Source: Rhyacophila brunnea (taxonomy: Eukaryota > Arthropoda > Insecta > Trichoptera > Rhyacophilidae). From it: a stretch of DNA of 64,000 nucleotides. The stretch's first letter is position 1; each line of letters begins with the position of its first letter. Both the position numbers and the translations under genes were made by a program. The notes under the pieces were generated by a model, which saw nothing but the letters and a program-made list of their open reading frames with translations, had not been told where the DNA came from and did not search any database. Location: contig JAGYXB010000135.1 of NCBI GenBank assembly GCA_022495005.1, forward strand, positions 310,001-374,000. The letters run 5' to 3'. Below, one piece after another: positions 46,871-58,714 of this stretch.

Positions 46871-49154
46871 TGGTTGATAATTTTAAAAACGTAATTGTAA
46901 ACCCAGTTGAGATCATTTTTATAATCAAAAATATTAATGCGTGTAATAAAAAAAATCGTCTTGATTTCTTAGATTTATTTTAAATATTAGTTTAACGTAA
47001 GAAACCAAAGTCAAAAAATATAAATAAAGTTACCAGAATAATTTTTAATGGAATATAACATATTGCAGGTATTTCGCTCCCTATAAAATAGCCTTTTAAC
47101 TAACACTTTTGTTCAGATAAAGTTACGGTTATAGTGTTTTTACTATAGTTCTATATTAGGTACTATTTATCAAATATGTTAGGGACGATTTCATAATTAA
47201 AAAAAAAACTTATTATTTTATGCAAACAGCTGTTCATTTTATGTGGATGAAATTAATAACGATCATAATTAAATTATGTGAATTAATTAATTTAAACTGG
47301 GTTTTTTTTAAAATAATAAAAAAAGTTAATATGTAATACTTTTATAATGTATTTTCAGAGATGAACGTCTATTCTAATACTCTGAAGTCTAGAAAATCAT
47401 TTATATCCTAATTATCTAATAAAAAGTTGTTTATTTTTAAATGGTAGACGTGTCAATTATTACGTACTCTGACATTCTTGTCCAAAAAATAGAGATGAAA
47501 TAAATTAAATTGCATAGCTGATTACTACAATTTGCAGCATACCTAGCCCATTCAGGTGTAACAAATAATCCTAAATTTAATGTCAATGAAAATTTAAAAT
47601 ACATTATTTTAGGAATATCAGCTTTATAATGGTAAAAAACGAAAGATTCTTGATGACATAATAATTAAAAATTATTACTTAATTTTTAGATGTTTATAGT
47701 TCAGTCAACATCGAAGCGTTTTTGTGTATTAAAATGTTTCTGAGAGAATGTAACTTGCCAGTATAAATTATAATACCACGTGGTTGAAGCTAACATATTA
47801 AATTATGTACCTATCCATTATGAATTACAAGTATTTTTTTCCAACATAATAATATATCATCATTTATCTTATATAATATATAGAATGTAACAATATTATA
47901 TAAATATCTTCTTGAATTGTATTGTGCATTGATTAAAATATTAATATCAAATTAATTACATACGATTATAGCCATATTAACTGAGTTATACCGTTGCCAC
48001 ATGGGGACCATTGATGCTATACCACACCGTTTGTTCTAATGTACCGAAATCAGCTATCGCATGTATGTCAATTGAATAGTTTAGTGTACTAGTTATAAGT
48101 TATACCTAAGTATTGTGGAAGGCAAAGGAAACCGTTTTAAATTACCTACACATTGTTGATGCTTATTAGCCTGGAAAATATACACAAAGAATAAATTTGA
48201 ATTCATACAGGACTCTTCATAGTAACGGATGCCTAATTTAAATGAATTTTGTATAATGTTATCACATGCGTATTTTAGCGATCCAGTTGTAGGATCTTTT
48301 GTAAGGCATTACTACTCGTCTAGTGCAAGGTGAGACAACCATCTTGGGGCGAGCAGTGACGGCGTACGAGATGGACTCCAAATGACAAGTGTTTTCGTCA
48401 CTGTGCTCCCCTGTACATTCTTGAAGGTGGTGTGAGATAAAATATACTTCGAAAAACAATCAATCAATAGTGTTTACTAAAAGCTCTCAGATTTCTTGCC
48501 AACTTAAGTATTGACATCGGTGTCGAAATAGTGGAATGAGAAAATTGAAAAACATACGCATGGCTTCAAAATGAAATTTTATTTAGTATTCGTAACTTTT
48601 AAATAGAAAAGAATATTTTACATTAAATCAAATTGAGATCACCATATTTTACGTTAGGAAAAATCTAAAATTAAAAGTAAATAACCATTTGTTAGAATAT
48701 TTTGCGACTAAACTAAGTCAAATATTGTTATCACACCAATTACAGTGTGTGAAAAATATCAGTGATTATAAATTGTTGACCTATATTCAGTTACAAAATT
48801 AGACTGCTTAAGAAGACAATAATAATATTACAAATGTTAAAAAACTTAGAACCTAGGTCAACTTATTCATCAGCTGTCAACATTCTGATACGTTGTAGAA
48901 TAAAACCATCCCCTAGTTCTAATTCATAAGTGTTAATGCATACTTATCACCCAGGTCAAAGGTCGATAACAATGAAAAAGGTATCTTCAGAAGGATGGAC
49001 ACAACACAGTGATGCAGGAAATTCTTTCAGAGGGGTGGAACGTAAACATTCAAAGTGTTCAAACGTTTGTATTATAATATATTCAATAAATAACTAAATT
49101 ATTTATTTAAGAATAATGTAATTTCATGATCTTAGTAAATACAAAGTAAGTTAT
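46871..49154. other. AT-rich intronic sequence
   Basis: Mostly AT-rich. 48280-48440 is a small higher-complexity patch (65-codon minus frame, no domain). Nothing else was recognised. Confidence 0.35.
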
Positions 49155-49320
49155 CTGTGTTAGTTGTATATTTGTTACTAGTGGATGGTCACAGTACACA
49201 AAAATGCTGAAACGCGAAATTAAGGTCGTGAAAAACGATTCAAATAGAGAAATAAAAATAAGCAAGTTTTAATTTCTTACAGTATCTTCAGACAATTAAT
49301 ACTCAATAGTATATAATATT
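49155..49320 (+). repeat. Penelope-type terminal-repeat relic
   Basis: It aligns by eye with 33207-33380: 'cagtacacaaaaatgctgaa', then 'cgcgaaattaaggtcgtg' and 'aaaaacgattcaaatag'. The hammerhead-like core is partly deleted and mutated, so it should not be able to cleave. Confidence 0.55.
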
Positions 49321-49676
49321 TTCTTACATATAATGTACGCGTAATTACACCTATCGGAGTCTGTAGGCTATAGTATAAAAACGATATGTGTACAATTGAT
49401 AATACGAGTATATAACAACAATTAGATTCAGAATGTGAAATACATATCATTAAAAAACACTGGTGTATGCAAGTGTTTTATAATGATATGTAGGTATTTG
49501 ACATTTAAAAAAATAATAGTGAAAATTTTTGTTAATATTACAAATCTGAACGCTTCACTGCGTTGTAGGGACCATGTAGTAAAGTACTCTATTGAATCCT
49601 AAGGTAGGGTGTCTTTTGTACGATTTATGTATTGAGCAGGTTTGTTTGTTCATTGAAGTTTGAAGTTTTTACTGAC

Positions 49677-49699
49677 TTTGGAGGAGATAGCTGATGGCA
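49677..49699 (+). repeat. Short repeat shared with 52849-52871
   Basis: 'tttggaggagatagctgatggc' differs at two positions from 'tttggaggagaaagctcatggc' at 52849-52871. Both lie in moderately GC-richer patches. Probably fragments of one repeat family I cannot name. Confidence 0.4.
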
Positions 49700-50869
49700 G
49701 AGCGTAAAGTTTAACTACACAGACCTGCAAGCTGAGCTAGGCGTTTTAGTTTTTCGTAGGTATCGTAAATTTTCCGTAAACTGTAAATGGCCTCGTTTAG
49801 AGTTTTCACCATCCACGGTTATGCATTTCAAATTCATTTTCTTATATAAAGATTAAAAATAATACAGAGTATATACAAGTTATTATGCATTTTCTTTGTC
49901 TCACAATTATTGTGCTATTAATTTTATATGTTATTTCAAATAGATTCATTATTTTTATATCTAAGAGTCGGTGCGTATTAGATCCAAAAGTAACACTAAC
50001 TACACAATCGGGAAAACACGATTGAAGATTTTTCACTGTTAATGCATTTTTGATTTTAAAATTTCTGTCATAGGATAGACTCAAACGGTGCATTGGCTTT
50101 GATAAATAAGGTACTTACAGTATCGGTATATAACTATGAGAATATACATGAATTTAATTAACATTTCCATTTCTAAAACTGCCAGTGCCAGTTGCAATGC
50201 AAACAAATCCGTGTTAAAAAAAAACACACCTTATTTTCTTATATATTCAGAGGTTTCACCTAATAAACTAAGTGAATGGCTAATGTGCATTTATTCTATT
50301 ATGAAAGTCTATTAATATAACCTTGACTGTGACTTTTTTGAATATCGCCGTTTGATTATATATGGTTATAATATTATATAAATATAGTAGTTTATATAAA
50401 ATTAATGTTTTGTCATGTTATGATAATTTTTCTTCAATATCGCAGTGACGATAATAGTTTTATAAAATATGCTTGTAAATCTGTTTGAGCATGAAATTAT
50501 CCGTGGTGTACGTCAATTATTCACGGAGCACGAGCTTTTCTTAAATCGAGTTAAATATAGTCTGAAATTTAATGTATAGCACATCGTTAATTATTGTATA
50601 CATCATTAAAGTGAAATATCTTGTAGATACATTTATTTAAAATTAAGTGACTCACTTTAAAACTATATTTTAAATAAAATAAAAAGATATCTTCTCGATT
50701 CATTAGTCAATTTTAAACCCGTTATTTGAAATAATGCTTAAAATATCATATTATGCTACACGTACTATGATAATATATTGAAATATAATACGTAATTTCA
50801 GTATTATTAAAAAAATACCTCTGGGAAAAATTATATAACTTTCCTATCTGAAAATGAGGTTTTCATTTT
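49700..50869. other. AT-rich intronic sequence, nothing recognised
   Basis: Past a modestly complex stretch to about 49830, the sequence is AT-rich without repeats or exons that I recognise. Confidence 0.35.
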
Positions 50870-51360
50870 ATTTCGACCCGATTTACCAAATTTTTGACAT
50901 CGGTAAGTGATTCGACCCGTGTACAAAAAAAACCTTATATGTAACATTTTTTTTGGGAAAATCGCCTTAGGGCGATATGTCAATTGCATCCCTCAAAGTT
51001 TACCCGAGTGACATTTATGCCCGTACAGACCCTCGTGCCTTTGGTACACAGGCATGAGTGCCTTAGCCCGAAGCACAGTCCAGGGGTGGGAGCCAGACTT
51101 TAATTAAATATGGGGACACATGGAATACACCCCTTTGGCGTTGAGTGGATGAAAATAAACGCTCCGGTCGGTCCACGTGAGCTTGTATATTATGAGTACA
51201 TATAGCTGTGTGCGTTGGTCTGTTTGTGTGTATAGTCACAGTGGGGGCCGGTGAACGTTTATCAAAACTGAACAAATAATAATTTAAATGGTTTCGGAAT
51301 TGCAAAAGCGGAGAATAATTACTGCGACATAAACATTGCAAGCTTTCGGATGTTTTGGAT
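50870..51360. other. GC-richer island
   Basis: Complex sequence including 'ttcgacccg' twice (50872 and 50911) and the inverted pair 'tcgccttagggcga' (50962-50975). G-rich runs lie near 51081 and 51242. A 92-codon minus frame shows no domain. Candidate regulatory element. Confidence 0.3.
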
Positions 51361-52399
51361 TAGAACTGTGGATATGAATCATATTGCGAAGCGGGCCAGT
51401 TATAAAAGTGATTATATTTTAAACAAGGGCTCGGAAAATTTGACCTACTACTACCTATTAACTCAGGTTATTTTTCGTAATAACAAATTGAGGTAGCAAG
51501 ATTTTTTAGTGATATTATATTGATTTATGTATTATTTTACAACGTTTTTTTACAACGTTTTTCTTTGGTCGTATAAGAATACGTCCGGTACAAATCTTGC
51601 AATCGATTTTAACTAATTTTCTGACTAGCCAGACATTTGAAACTTTTAGAATATATCAAAACACGATGCCAATGCATTTTTTAATACTTTTAGCCATCTT
51701 TAAGTAGAATTAAATTAATTTTTAATGAATTCTGTTTTGTATGAAAAGTTATTTCGATACCTACCATTATAGCATGCTAGGGGGCCCTAGTAACTAAATT
51801 ATTATAAATAATATATACGTGCGTTACTATGGAATTCAATATGAAATGACATTAATAGTATTTCTATCAAGTATATTTTTTTTGATCGTTTAAATTAGTC
51901 AAGTCAAGTTTATATGATTCAAAAAAAAATTTAACAACGTTGTATATAAAAAGTTCTTTTTATCTTGTAATTATTTTTAATTTTAAATTGTTATGACGTC
52001 CAAAAATACTTAAGGAGAATGATTCAAAAGTTAATATTTTCGCTATTTATGAGGATAAATATAAATAAAACAATAAAATAAAAAAATAAAAACGTAAAAT
52101 AAAAAAAAGATATTACAAATATGAAAAGTATTGTATTATAAATAGATTATGACGTGGGCTTCAAAACAGTGTAGGATATTATAAATATTTACAAAACATA
52201 GTTAGTATCCGTTATCCTTATACATATTATAATGATTTCCAGATCTAGAATTTTAGCTCCCATGCACGTATGCTGAGATGGGCAATTTGGTACCTATCAA
52301 ACTACGGTATTAGTAAATAATATAACATACAACAGATAAGATATGTGCGTATTTTTTCAACCATTTAAAATGACACAGACTTAGAATAAACATAAATAA
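51361..52399. other. AT-rich intronic sequence, nothing recognised
   Basis: Low-complexity AT-rich sequence with A-rich tracts (52070-52110). Confidence 0.4.
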
Positions 52400-52590
52400 T
52401 GTATGGTTAACTAATTCATCAATGATGAGTAAAGGATAGCGGCAGTTTCTTAAATCGTAGTTTTTAGGTTCAAATTCCGCATCTGGAAAATTTTCCATGC
52501 TTTTTTCTTAATGTGTATTTCAATCCAGTATGGATTTAATATGTGGATTTCGTAGCTAATAAATTGTAAAAAAATATTACATAAGGTTGC
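52400..52590 (+). repeat. SINE family A, copy 1
   Basis: A B-box-like 'aggttcaaattccgcatctgg' at 52468-52488 is followed by the family body 'aaaattttcc.tgc', 'atgtgtatt' and 'ccagtatgga'. This matches the order in the copies at 57150 and 63115 (minus). The head is degenerate. Confidence 0.6.
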
Positions 52591-52789
52591 AGGAAAAATA
52601 TTATTATAATCGTTATCACTGCAATACACTGATTATGTTTAATAATATACTTTCATGGAAAAAACATACGTTAATATTTTGTAAAAAATTGATCATAACA
52701 AAAAAAAAACAATGCGTACTGAAAACGCCGTTACGTAAAAGCTTACAATGCTGAGAAAATGAATATTGCCAAATTATCTTCAATTACGT

Positions 52790-53010
52790 AATACAGACAA
52801 CCGCCACTGGCGACCCTCGTGAGGGGTCTAAGGTTATCTACGCACTTGTTTTGGAGGAGAAAGCTCATGGCGATTGGTAGATTGACGTAAGAGTTATCGA
52901 TCAGCCACGACCGAACCTGCCCGTGTGCTACACTTTTAAACGAAATATTCTACAAGTGTGTGCGAAGACTATTTCTATTGTGCGATTCGATTGGCACACA
53001 TTGAGCGTTT
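52790..53010. other. GC-richer patch
   Basis: Contains the near-palindrome 'gaccctcgtgaggggtc' (52812-52828), whose 15-nt core recurs with one change at 56121-56135. It also holds the short repeat at 52849-52871. No coding sequence was recognised. Confidence 0.35.
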
Positions 53011-53424
53011 CTTTGGATTCTTACCAGTTGATGAAAAAAATAATATCGGACTACATATTTGGTCTACGGAATAAGTAAAGTTGACAAAGGTTTCAATAGT
53101 AGCACTGCTGGAGATTTGTTCTTCATACATTTTTAAGCAATACGATTTTGGGAACTTTAACACAATGCTTACGGGCCTTTTTAATTAATTTTGTAATTAA
53201 CGTGTTAATTTGCATTTGAAAAGTAATTAGCAAAAATACAATTTTGTGCGGCCCGTAGACTTATAGATTGCTGAAGTGTAGCTGTGTAATATTTCAGTGT
53301 TTCTATCCGATGAAATTAAACTTACATAAAACTAACTTAAATACATCCATACCGAAAAAAATCATTATACCTAACATGATTTTGTTCAAGTCATTTTAAA
53401 TAACATTGTTTTTCTTAATTTTAT

Positions 53425-53592
53425 TAGCCGCCTAACGAAGAGGTTTCTTAACAGATCTTATTACGAGAAATGAATATTAGTCACTTAGTTCAGACAGCCT
53501 ATCAGTTTGATCCTCTGGGTTTAAACATATATTGAAAAACAACTTGACCATTTTCCAGACCCGGCATTCAAATCACTTTCCCGTTTCCATCA
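53425..53592 (-). repeat. SINE family A, copy 2
   Basis: On the minus strand a B-box-like 'tgatttgaatgccgggtctgg' (53560-53580) leads into the family body, ending in 'catttctcgtaataagatc' and 'cctcttcg'. It directly abuts the 5' end of the RTE fragment at 53594. The first roughly 20 codons of the open frame starting at 53532 are therefore antisense SINE, not RT. Confidence 0.65.
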
Positions 53593-53593
53593 C

Positions 53594-54545
53594 CCGAACC
53601 GAGAACGGAGTTCGTCAGGGATGTGTTTTATCTCCCCAGTTATTCAATATATATAGAGGGCATATAATGCGAAGAGCCCTAGATCATTGGCAAGGCGGAA
53701 TAACAATTGTTGGCCAGAAAATAAACAACTTAAGATTCACAAATGATACCACATTAATTGCAGCTGATGAAAGAGAACTCATAGAGCTGCTACACCGGGT
53801 AGAGGAAGAGAGTCGCAAGTACGGCTTCCTTATTAATAGGAATAAAACCAAGTTAATGGTAGTCAATCGAGCTAACCTTCTACCAACCGCAATTCCACTC
53901 CAAAACCTAGAAACAGTCGATGGGTTTGTATATCTGGGATCGACCATCAGTGGAAAGGGCGGATGTGAAGCGAAAATAAGAAGGCGCTCACAAATTGCAA
54001 AAAATGCAATGACACGTCTTACCACTATATGGAAGGATCGGGGAATTTAGATTGCCAAAAAAATGATGCTTGTGCAAACATTAGTGTTTTCGATATTTTT
54101 ATACGGAGTCAAGTCGTAGACCCTGAAAGCAAGGGAACGTAAGGCAATTGATGCCTTTGAGATGTGGTTTTGGCGCTGAATGTTTCGTATTTCTTGGACG
54201 GAGCACAGGACGAACCAGTCAATCATCCAGAGGCTGCAAATAAAAGAACGGCTCTCGACAATACGTCTCAGATGAATTCTGCAGTTTTTTGGACATATTG
54301 TCAGGCGCGGACCGGACAACCTGGAGAGACTGTTGGTTTTGGGTGGCCTCCAAGGAAAACGAAATAGAGGAAGAGCATCTGTGCGCTGGAGCGACTAAGT
54401 GAAAGAGCTGATTGGCGGCACTATCCATTCTGCACTAAGAGAAGCGGAAGATCGAGAAGGATGGAAAGTCTTGGTCGCTCAATGGATGACGAAATTCAAA
54501 TGTGGTCACGATCCTCAGCCATGAGTGTACGACCAAGAAGAAAAA
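53594..54545 (+). pseudogene. RTE-clade LINE reverse transcriptase, truncated pseudogene
   Basis: One continuous frame from about 53594 to a TGA at 54522-54524 encodes the second half of an RT. It starts at 'RTENGVRQGCVLSPQLFNIY' (RT block 4). The catalytic block 5 follows as 'LRFTNDTTL', where the family has F/YADD, so a catalytic Asp is replaced by Asn. Then come 'VYLGSTIS', 'RRRSQIAKNAM', the C-terminal 'LQFFGHIVRRG' and 'NRGRASVRW'. In-frame stops occur at 54048, 54117, 54177, 54273 and 54396, with no frameshift. A (GAA)-rich tail (54535-54545) follows. The layout recalls the butterfly RTE-type endonuclease-reverse transcriptases. The endonuclease and RT blocks 1-3 are missing. Inactive. 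Confidence 0.88.
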
Positions 54546-55428
54546 TATATACATGACTGATTTTCATAATTTATTTGGCGTATTATAATATTATCCAAAC
54601 TATAATACTAAAATGTTTACTGGTTTTAATTTGGATTATTAAAATTTTTAAAACATTATTATTATTAAGTAAAAGGCATATTATTTATGTCGATATTTGT
54701 GGTGAAATTGATAGGAATAAAAATTTAACAATACATACTTTTAAAACTGTGTTCTGTTAGTTGCTATATTAAATAAATACCTATTAAATATTTTCATCGA
54801 GATAAACTTGATTTGTATATAAATTAAAGAGGACCCGTACCTGTAAGGTGTATTTCATACTATGGCCTTTTGTATGCCCAGATGCTCATTCTATTTGTCG
54901 AAAAGACTACTCACGTTCATTGTCGAAGACGCTTTTAAAAGAAAGCTTTTACAATCAAATTATAAAAGTGGTTTTCATGAAAGCTTTTTACTGCACGTAC
55001 ATTTTAGCTGCTTCTTTGGAAAGTAAGTTATTGAATTTGGTGACAATATTGGATTTCTTTAGTGTTTATAATTATTAAGTTTTGCGGTATTTTATATTGG
55101 AAAGTAACACTTAGATTAAGAGGTGGTATTTTCATTCTAAATTAACTACAGATGACGTCAATTAACGATACTATCTATACTTCAGTCAATAAATGTAACT
55201 TTTCTTTAAATGGAATTGTTTACTTTCGGTGAAAGAAAAATATTCGCAAACTGACGATAACGCACGCATTATTAATTAATATTATATATTCGTACATAAT
55301 ATTATAGTTCAGTTTTATAAAAAAGACTTTTGATTAGGTCTTATGTTAGGCAATTTTAATTATAGTTTAATTACATACTAAAGAAATTTTGGAAAAATAT
55401 ATTTTATTAAGCTAAAACTAAAATTATC
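54546..55428. other. AT-rich intronic sequence, nothing recognised
   Basis: AT-rich; small frames (54575-54760, 54848-55078) are low-complexity. Confidence 0.4.
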
Positions 55429-55705
55429 ATACCTACTAGAAAAAATCGTTTTTTGAAAAAAATACGACACCCGACAGGATTTGAATCTGTAACCACTGGA
55501 TTATTTTCCAATTAAGCTACGTGCATCCAGCTTAATTATAACGAATTTAATTAGTAGTTATTACATGAAATGTTTATGAAATTGCGTTAATAATATTAGC
55601 TGTCGGTTTTTGTATATTAAATCAAAGTAGGTATCAATTAAATGCCTTAATCACTAACCGACCTCCGGATCACTCCAAATTTTTAGTCATAACTTACTTG
55701 CACAA
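55429..55705. repeat. TIR/tRNA-like element, copy 2 (partial)
   Basis: The inner left arm 'cctactagaaaaaatcg' is followed by antisense tRNA-like 'acaggatttgaatctgtaac' and the shared middle 'aattagtagttattacatg', then 'aaattgcgtta'. These match copy 1 (7860-8186) and copy 3 (58715-59000). The outer parts of both inverted repeats are lost. Confidence 0.6.
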
Positions 55706-55899
55706 AGTTTATAAAATATTAATGTATTTTAAACGAAGTTTGTCATAATATTGGAAACGCAGCAGACGTGATACTAATATTTAAGGACTTACTTTTAAAA
55801 TGTTAATGTAAATAAATCGTGTTAAATACTGAGTTGTATCAATTTTCCGAAAGCTTTCATATATAGAATTTTCTACCAAACGTATCCGATTTTTGAATC

Positions 55900-56440
55900 G
55901 AAAACTTGCCAACGATTTGCCGTCATTTCAATCTCAGGGCGCTTCAAATTGCGTTCGCATCAATCTCGCTGAGCGCGTTTGGGAGTAAACTTCATACGTG
56001 GTAAATCAGACTTAGGAGTAGATCTATCCAAACATTCACCGCGTGTAAACTTAATAAAGGTCAAAGTAAATTTATAGCAGAGTCCAAAGTTCTTTCGCAG
56101 CATCCCCCGGCTATAAGTTGCCCTCGCGAGGGGTCGGGCGGACGCTATGTAAATAAAATCACTGGATACCGACAAGGCGGCGCTTAACGGTTTAAGATGG
56201 CAAGAGATAGATGGCGGTATACGTCGGCTCCGGGAATATTAAGCACCCGAAGGCGTTGTGTGGTTCGGTTCTTCGCTTAGATAAAGGATCGCGGCAGTTT
56301 TATACCCGGAAAGGGGTTAGATAACACTCTTCACGGACGGAAATGGAGACCGGCTGCGTCACGTCCAGCGCGGTGGACATTTGCCACCACGCCCGGTCAC
56401 GCAATGCCCTCCACTTTGTCCATTAGTGTAAACACATGGA
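55900..56440. other. Long GC-rich island
   Basis: The longest GC-rich stretch of the right half (about 540 bp). It holds many CpGs and a perfect 12-bp palindrome CCCTCGCGAGGG (56121-56132). Words such as 'ggatcgcggcag' and 'ccagcgcggtgg' also occur. Only short open frames (71 codons minus) are present. A strong candidate for a conserved noncoding or promoter element, or an unrecognised exon. Confidence 0.35.
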
Positions 56441-56856
56441 CGGAACTTGAATGGCAATTTTGAAGTCGCCTACTACGGTTGATCACGTACCATTGTTGTT
56501 TTTTCCCAAGCAAAAAAAAAAACATACAAATCTCAACAGCGGGCTTAATAATAATGATGCGCTAGTGAAATGTAATTTTTGCTTTTGCATCAACCATCAT
56601 CGCCGGTGGTACCAAATGGATGTTTCGATAAAAGTGAAGCTAAATTACTAAATCGACATAATTAATTTAATAATGATCAGAACCGGTTTCATCCGCTTTA
56701 AAAGGTACTCATATTAAAGTAAACCAAACTATTTCAAATCGTTATTAATGTATGTATGTAAAATAACTAAGTACTGTTACGTTATATTTCAATTACTACA
56801 ACATTTTCCCACCAAGAATTAATAGTTAAGTCGAAGTACGCTACTTCGGTAGCCTT
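56441..56856. other. AT-rich intronic sequence, nothing recognised
   Basis: Poly-A run at 56512-56521; otherwise nothing recognised. Confidence 0.35.
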
Positions 56857-57025
56857 ACTAGGAGCATCTAGCGATGGAATATAAAGAATAAAATTAACGG
56901 ATAACACATGTTTAGTGTTTTGATGAATTATTTATGTAGATATCTAAAACATTAAGAAGAATTATCTTATTGAAATAAATTGTATTAAATTGCACGCTTT
57001 GTATTATGTCGCTAGATGCTCCTAG
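56857..57025. mobile_element. Short MITE with 17-bp inverted ends
   Basis: The left end 'ctaggagcatctagcga' (about 56859-56875) is the exact reverse complement of 'tcgctagatgctcctag' (57008-57024). They enclose about 130 bp of AT-rich noncoding sequence. Inner flanks pair weakly. A related end occurs at 32829. Superfamily not determined. Confidence 0.65.
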
Positions 57026-57099
57026 TATCACTTAACAATATTAAAAGGCTTACTAATAATTGGTAGATTTACAAAATATTATTTAGTTATTGAAATTAT

Positions 57100-57120
57100 T
57101 TCGTTTTTTTTTTTTTTTTT
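57100..57120. repeat. Poly-T run
   Basis: About 18 consecutive T, followed by A-rich sequence. It could be the tail of a retroposed sequence on the minus strand, but no body was recognised. Confidence 0.6.
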
Positions 57121-57149
57121 AAATAATTCTAATATCAATATTATAATAA

Positions 57150-57400
57150 ATGTTTATTGGAATTATGTTTATTTGGCTTGTATTATCGTAAATCTTGGAC
57201 TCAAATCCTGGATCTAGAAAATTTACATTTTGCTTTGTCAATGTGTGTTTTGACCAGAGTATGGACCTAATATGTTGAGCAAGTGGCTAACATTAATTTC
57301 TCGTAAAAAACAAAAAATCTGTTAATACAATATGTACTCTATAGAGGCCCATAAATCTTCTTTGGATCGGACATATTATGTTTTAAAATATACTATAGAT
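57150..57400 (+). repeat. SINE family A, copy 3
   Basis: A B-box-like 'tggactcaaatcctggatct' (57199-57218) is followed by 'gtcaatgtgtgttttgacc' and 'agcaagtggctaac'. Then come 'atttctcgtaaaaaacaaa' and 'gaggcccat...ggatcggacat'. These are the same words in the same order as copy 5, read on its minus strand. The most complete plus-strand copy. Confidence 0.7.
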
Positions 57401-58424
57401 TTGCCAATTCTTCTTATTTTGAGGCGCTATAACCCGGAGTGGATTTTAGCTGCCTTAAGTAGACTACTCTGTTCCAAGTTATTGAATTCCAATGTCTAAT
57501 GATTGATATTTGCAATGTATCGTATTATACCTAAAAGTAGAGTATTATAGGAATACATGACGTGTCGAATCTCGAAATTTTTATGTACTACGTATCTCAA
57601 TAATTGTATTGTATCCCTGTTTCTTATAAAGATATCAATATTATAAAAATAAAAATGTCTTGGCGTGAATGAAAAAACTGTTCAATGGATAGAATTCATT
57701 GATCGCATGGGCGGTAATTGCCATGAAATTTTGTATGAAGGTTTAATTTGATAGGCAAAATCAATTACGGTGGTTGACTAAGTATTCAAATGAAAGTGAG
57801 CATTATAATATTCATGCGCCTTAAAAATGACAAGAAAAAAGCTGTTTTCAACACCAATAAGCTGTTGAGCTTAATTCATTGATAAAAATACCGGAAACAT
57901 TAGAACGAACAATGAGCTATTTTTTGAAAAAGGAAAAAATATTTTATTAATTATATTGTTTTGTATTTCTTTTTGAATATGGCAAACATTAAATATCATA
58001 TTGATTGATTGTATTGTATTGCAATTGTAATATTAGTAATTGAAGACACAATAGGTGAGTACCCACTCAATTTGTGATTGATGACATTTATACACCAGTT
58101 ATAGTTTGATACAGGACGATGAAATGTTAATTTATAAAAGAAAATTTGTATTTTTTCCGGAAAATCCGGAGTAAAGAATAACTATAGCACTGACATAACA
58201 AACAGTAAGTACCGTCTTGGAAATATATATTGAAAAATAACCCTTTTTAATTAACAATAATTGACTTTCTTTTATTAATCTTAAGTATGGTTATTTGGAA
58301 TCTTTCTCCTTCTATTCTTCTACTAAATTCAATCGATAGCTTTATATTGAGAGAGTCAATAATAAACAATCTATATATTATGTACAATGAATGATATACA
58401 TATGATTATCTTTTATTGGTACTA
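57401..58424. other. AT-rich intronic sequence
   Basis: 57416-57460 ('gaggcgctataacccggagtgg') resembles 58430-58460 ('ggtactacaatccaacgtgg') and may be another repeat edge. The rest is AT-rich with nothing recognised. Confidence 0.35.
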
Positions 58425-58605
58425 CAATCCAACGTGGATCTTTTCTGCCTTATTGTGAGGTTTCTGAACAGATATTTTTTTAATGAGAAATGGATGTTAG
58501 CCACATGTCACATTTTCAACTTCTAAGATTCATGATCTGGGTTCAAGCACAAAAAACAGCATGTAAATTTTCCAGAGTCGAACATAAGGTCCATGAAAAT
58601 TGAAT
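58425..58605 (-). repeat. SINE family A, copy 4
   Basis: Read on the minus strand: a damaged B box ('gttcgactctgg', 58564-58575) followed by the family body, including 'acatccatttctcattaaa' and 'atctgttcagaaacctc'. This matches copies 2 and 5. Part of the tRNA-like head is deleted. Confidence 0.6.
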
Positions 58606-58714
58606 TTAAATTCTATTTAAAGAAAGCTTGATACAGTTTGTTAAGAATCAACAATGTCTGGGACTTTTCTCTGCTTATGAATGTCATTAAAATCTTTAAA
58701 TATATTGATTTAAT

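Noticed and set aside
46615..46983. 122-codon plus frame in a GC-rich island
   Set aside because: No recognised domain and the second half is AT-rich; kept only as an island.
53684..54428. Minus frames of 113, 90 and 69 codons
   Set aside because: Antisense shadows of the RTE pseudogene.
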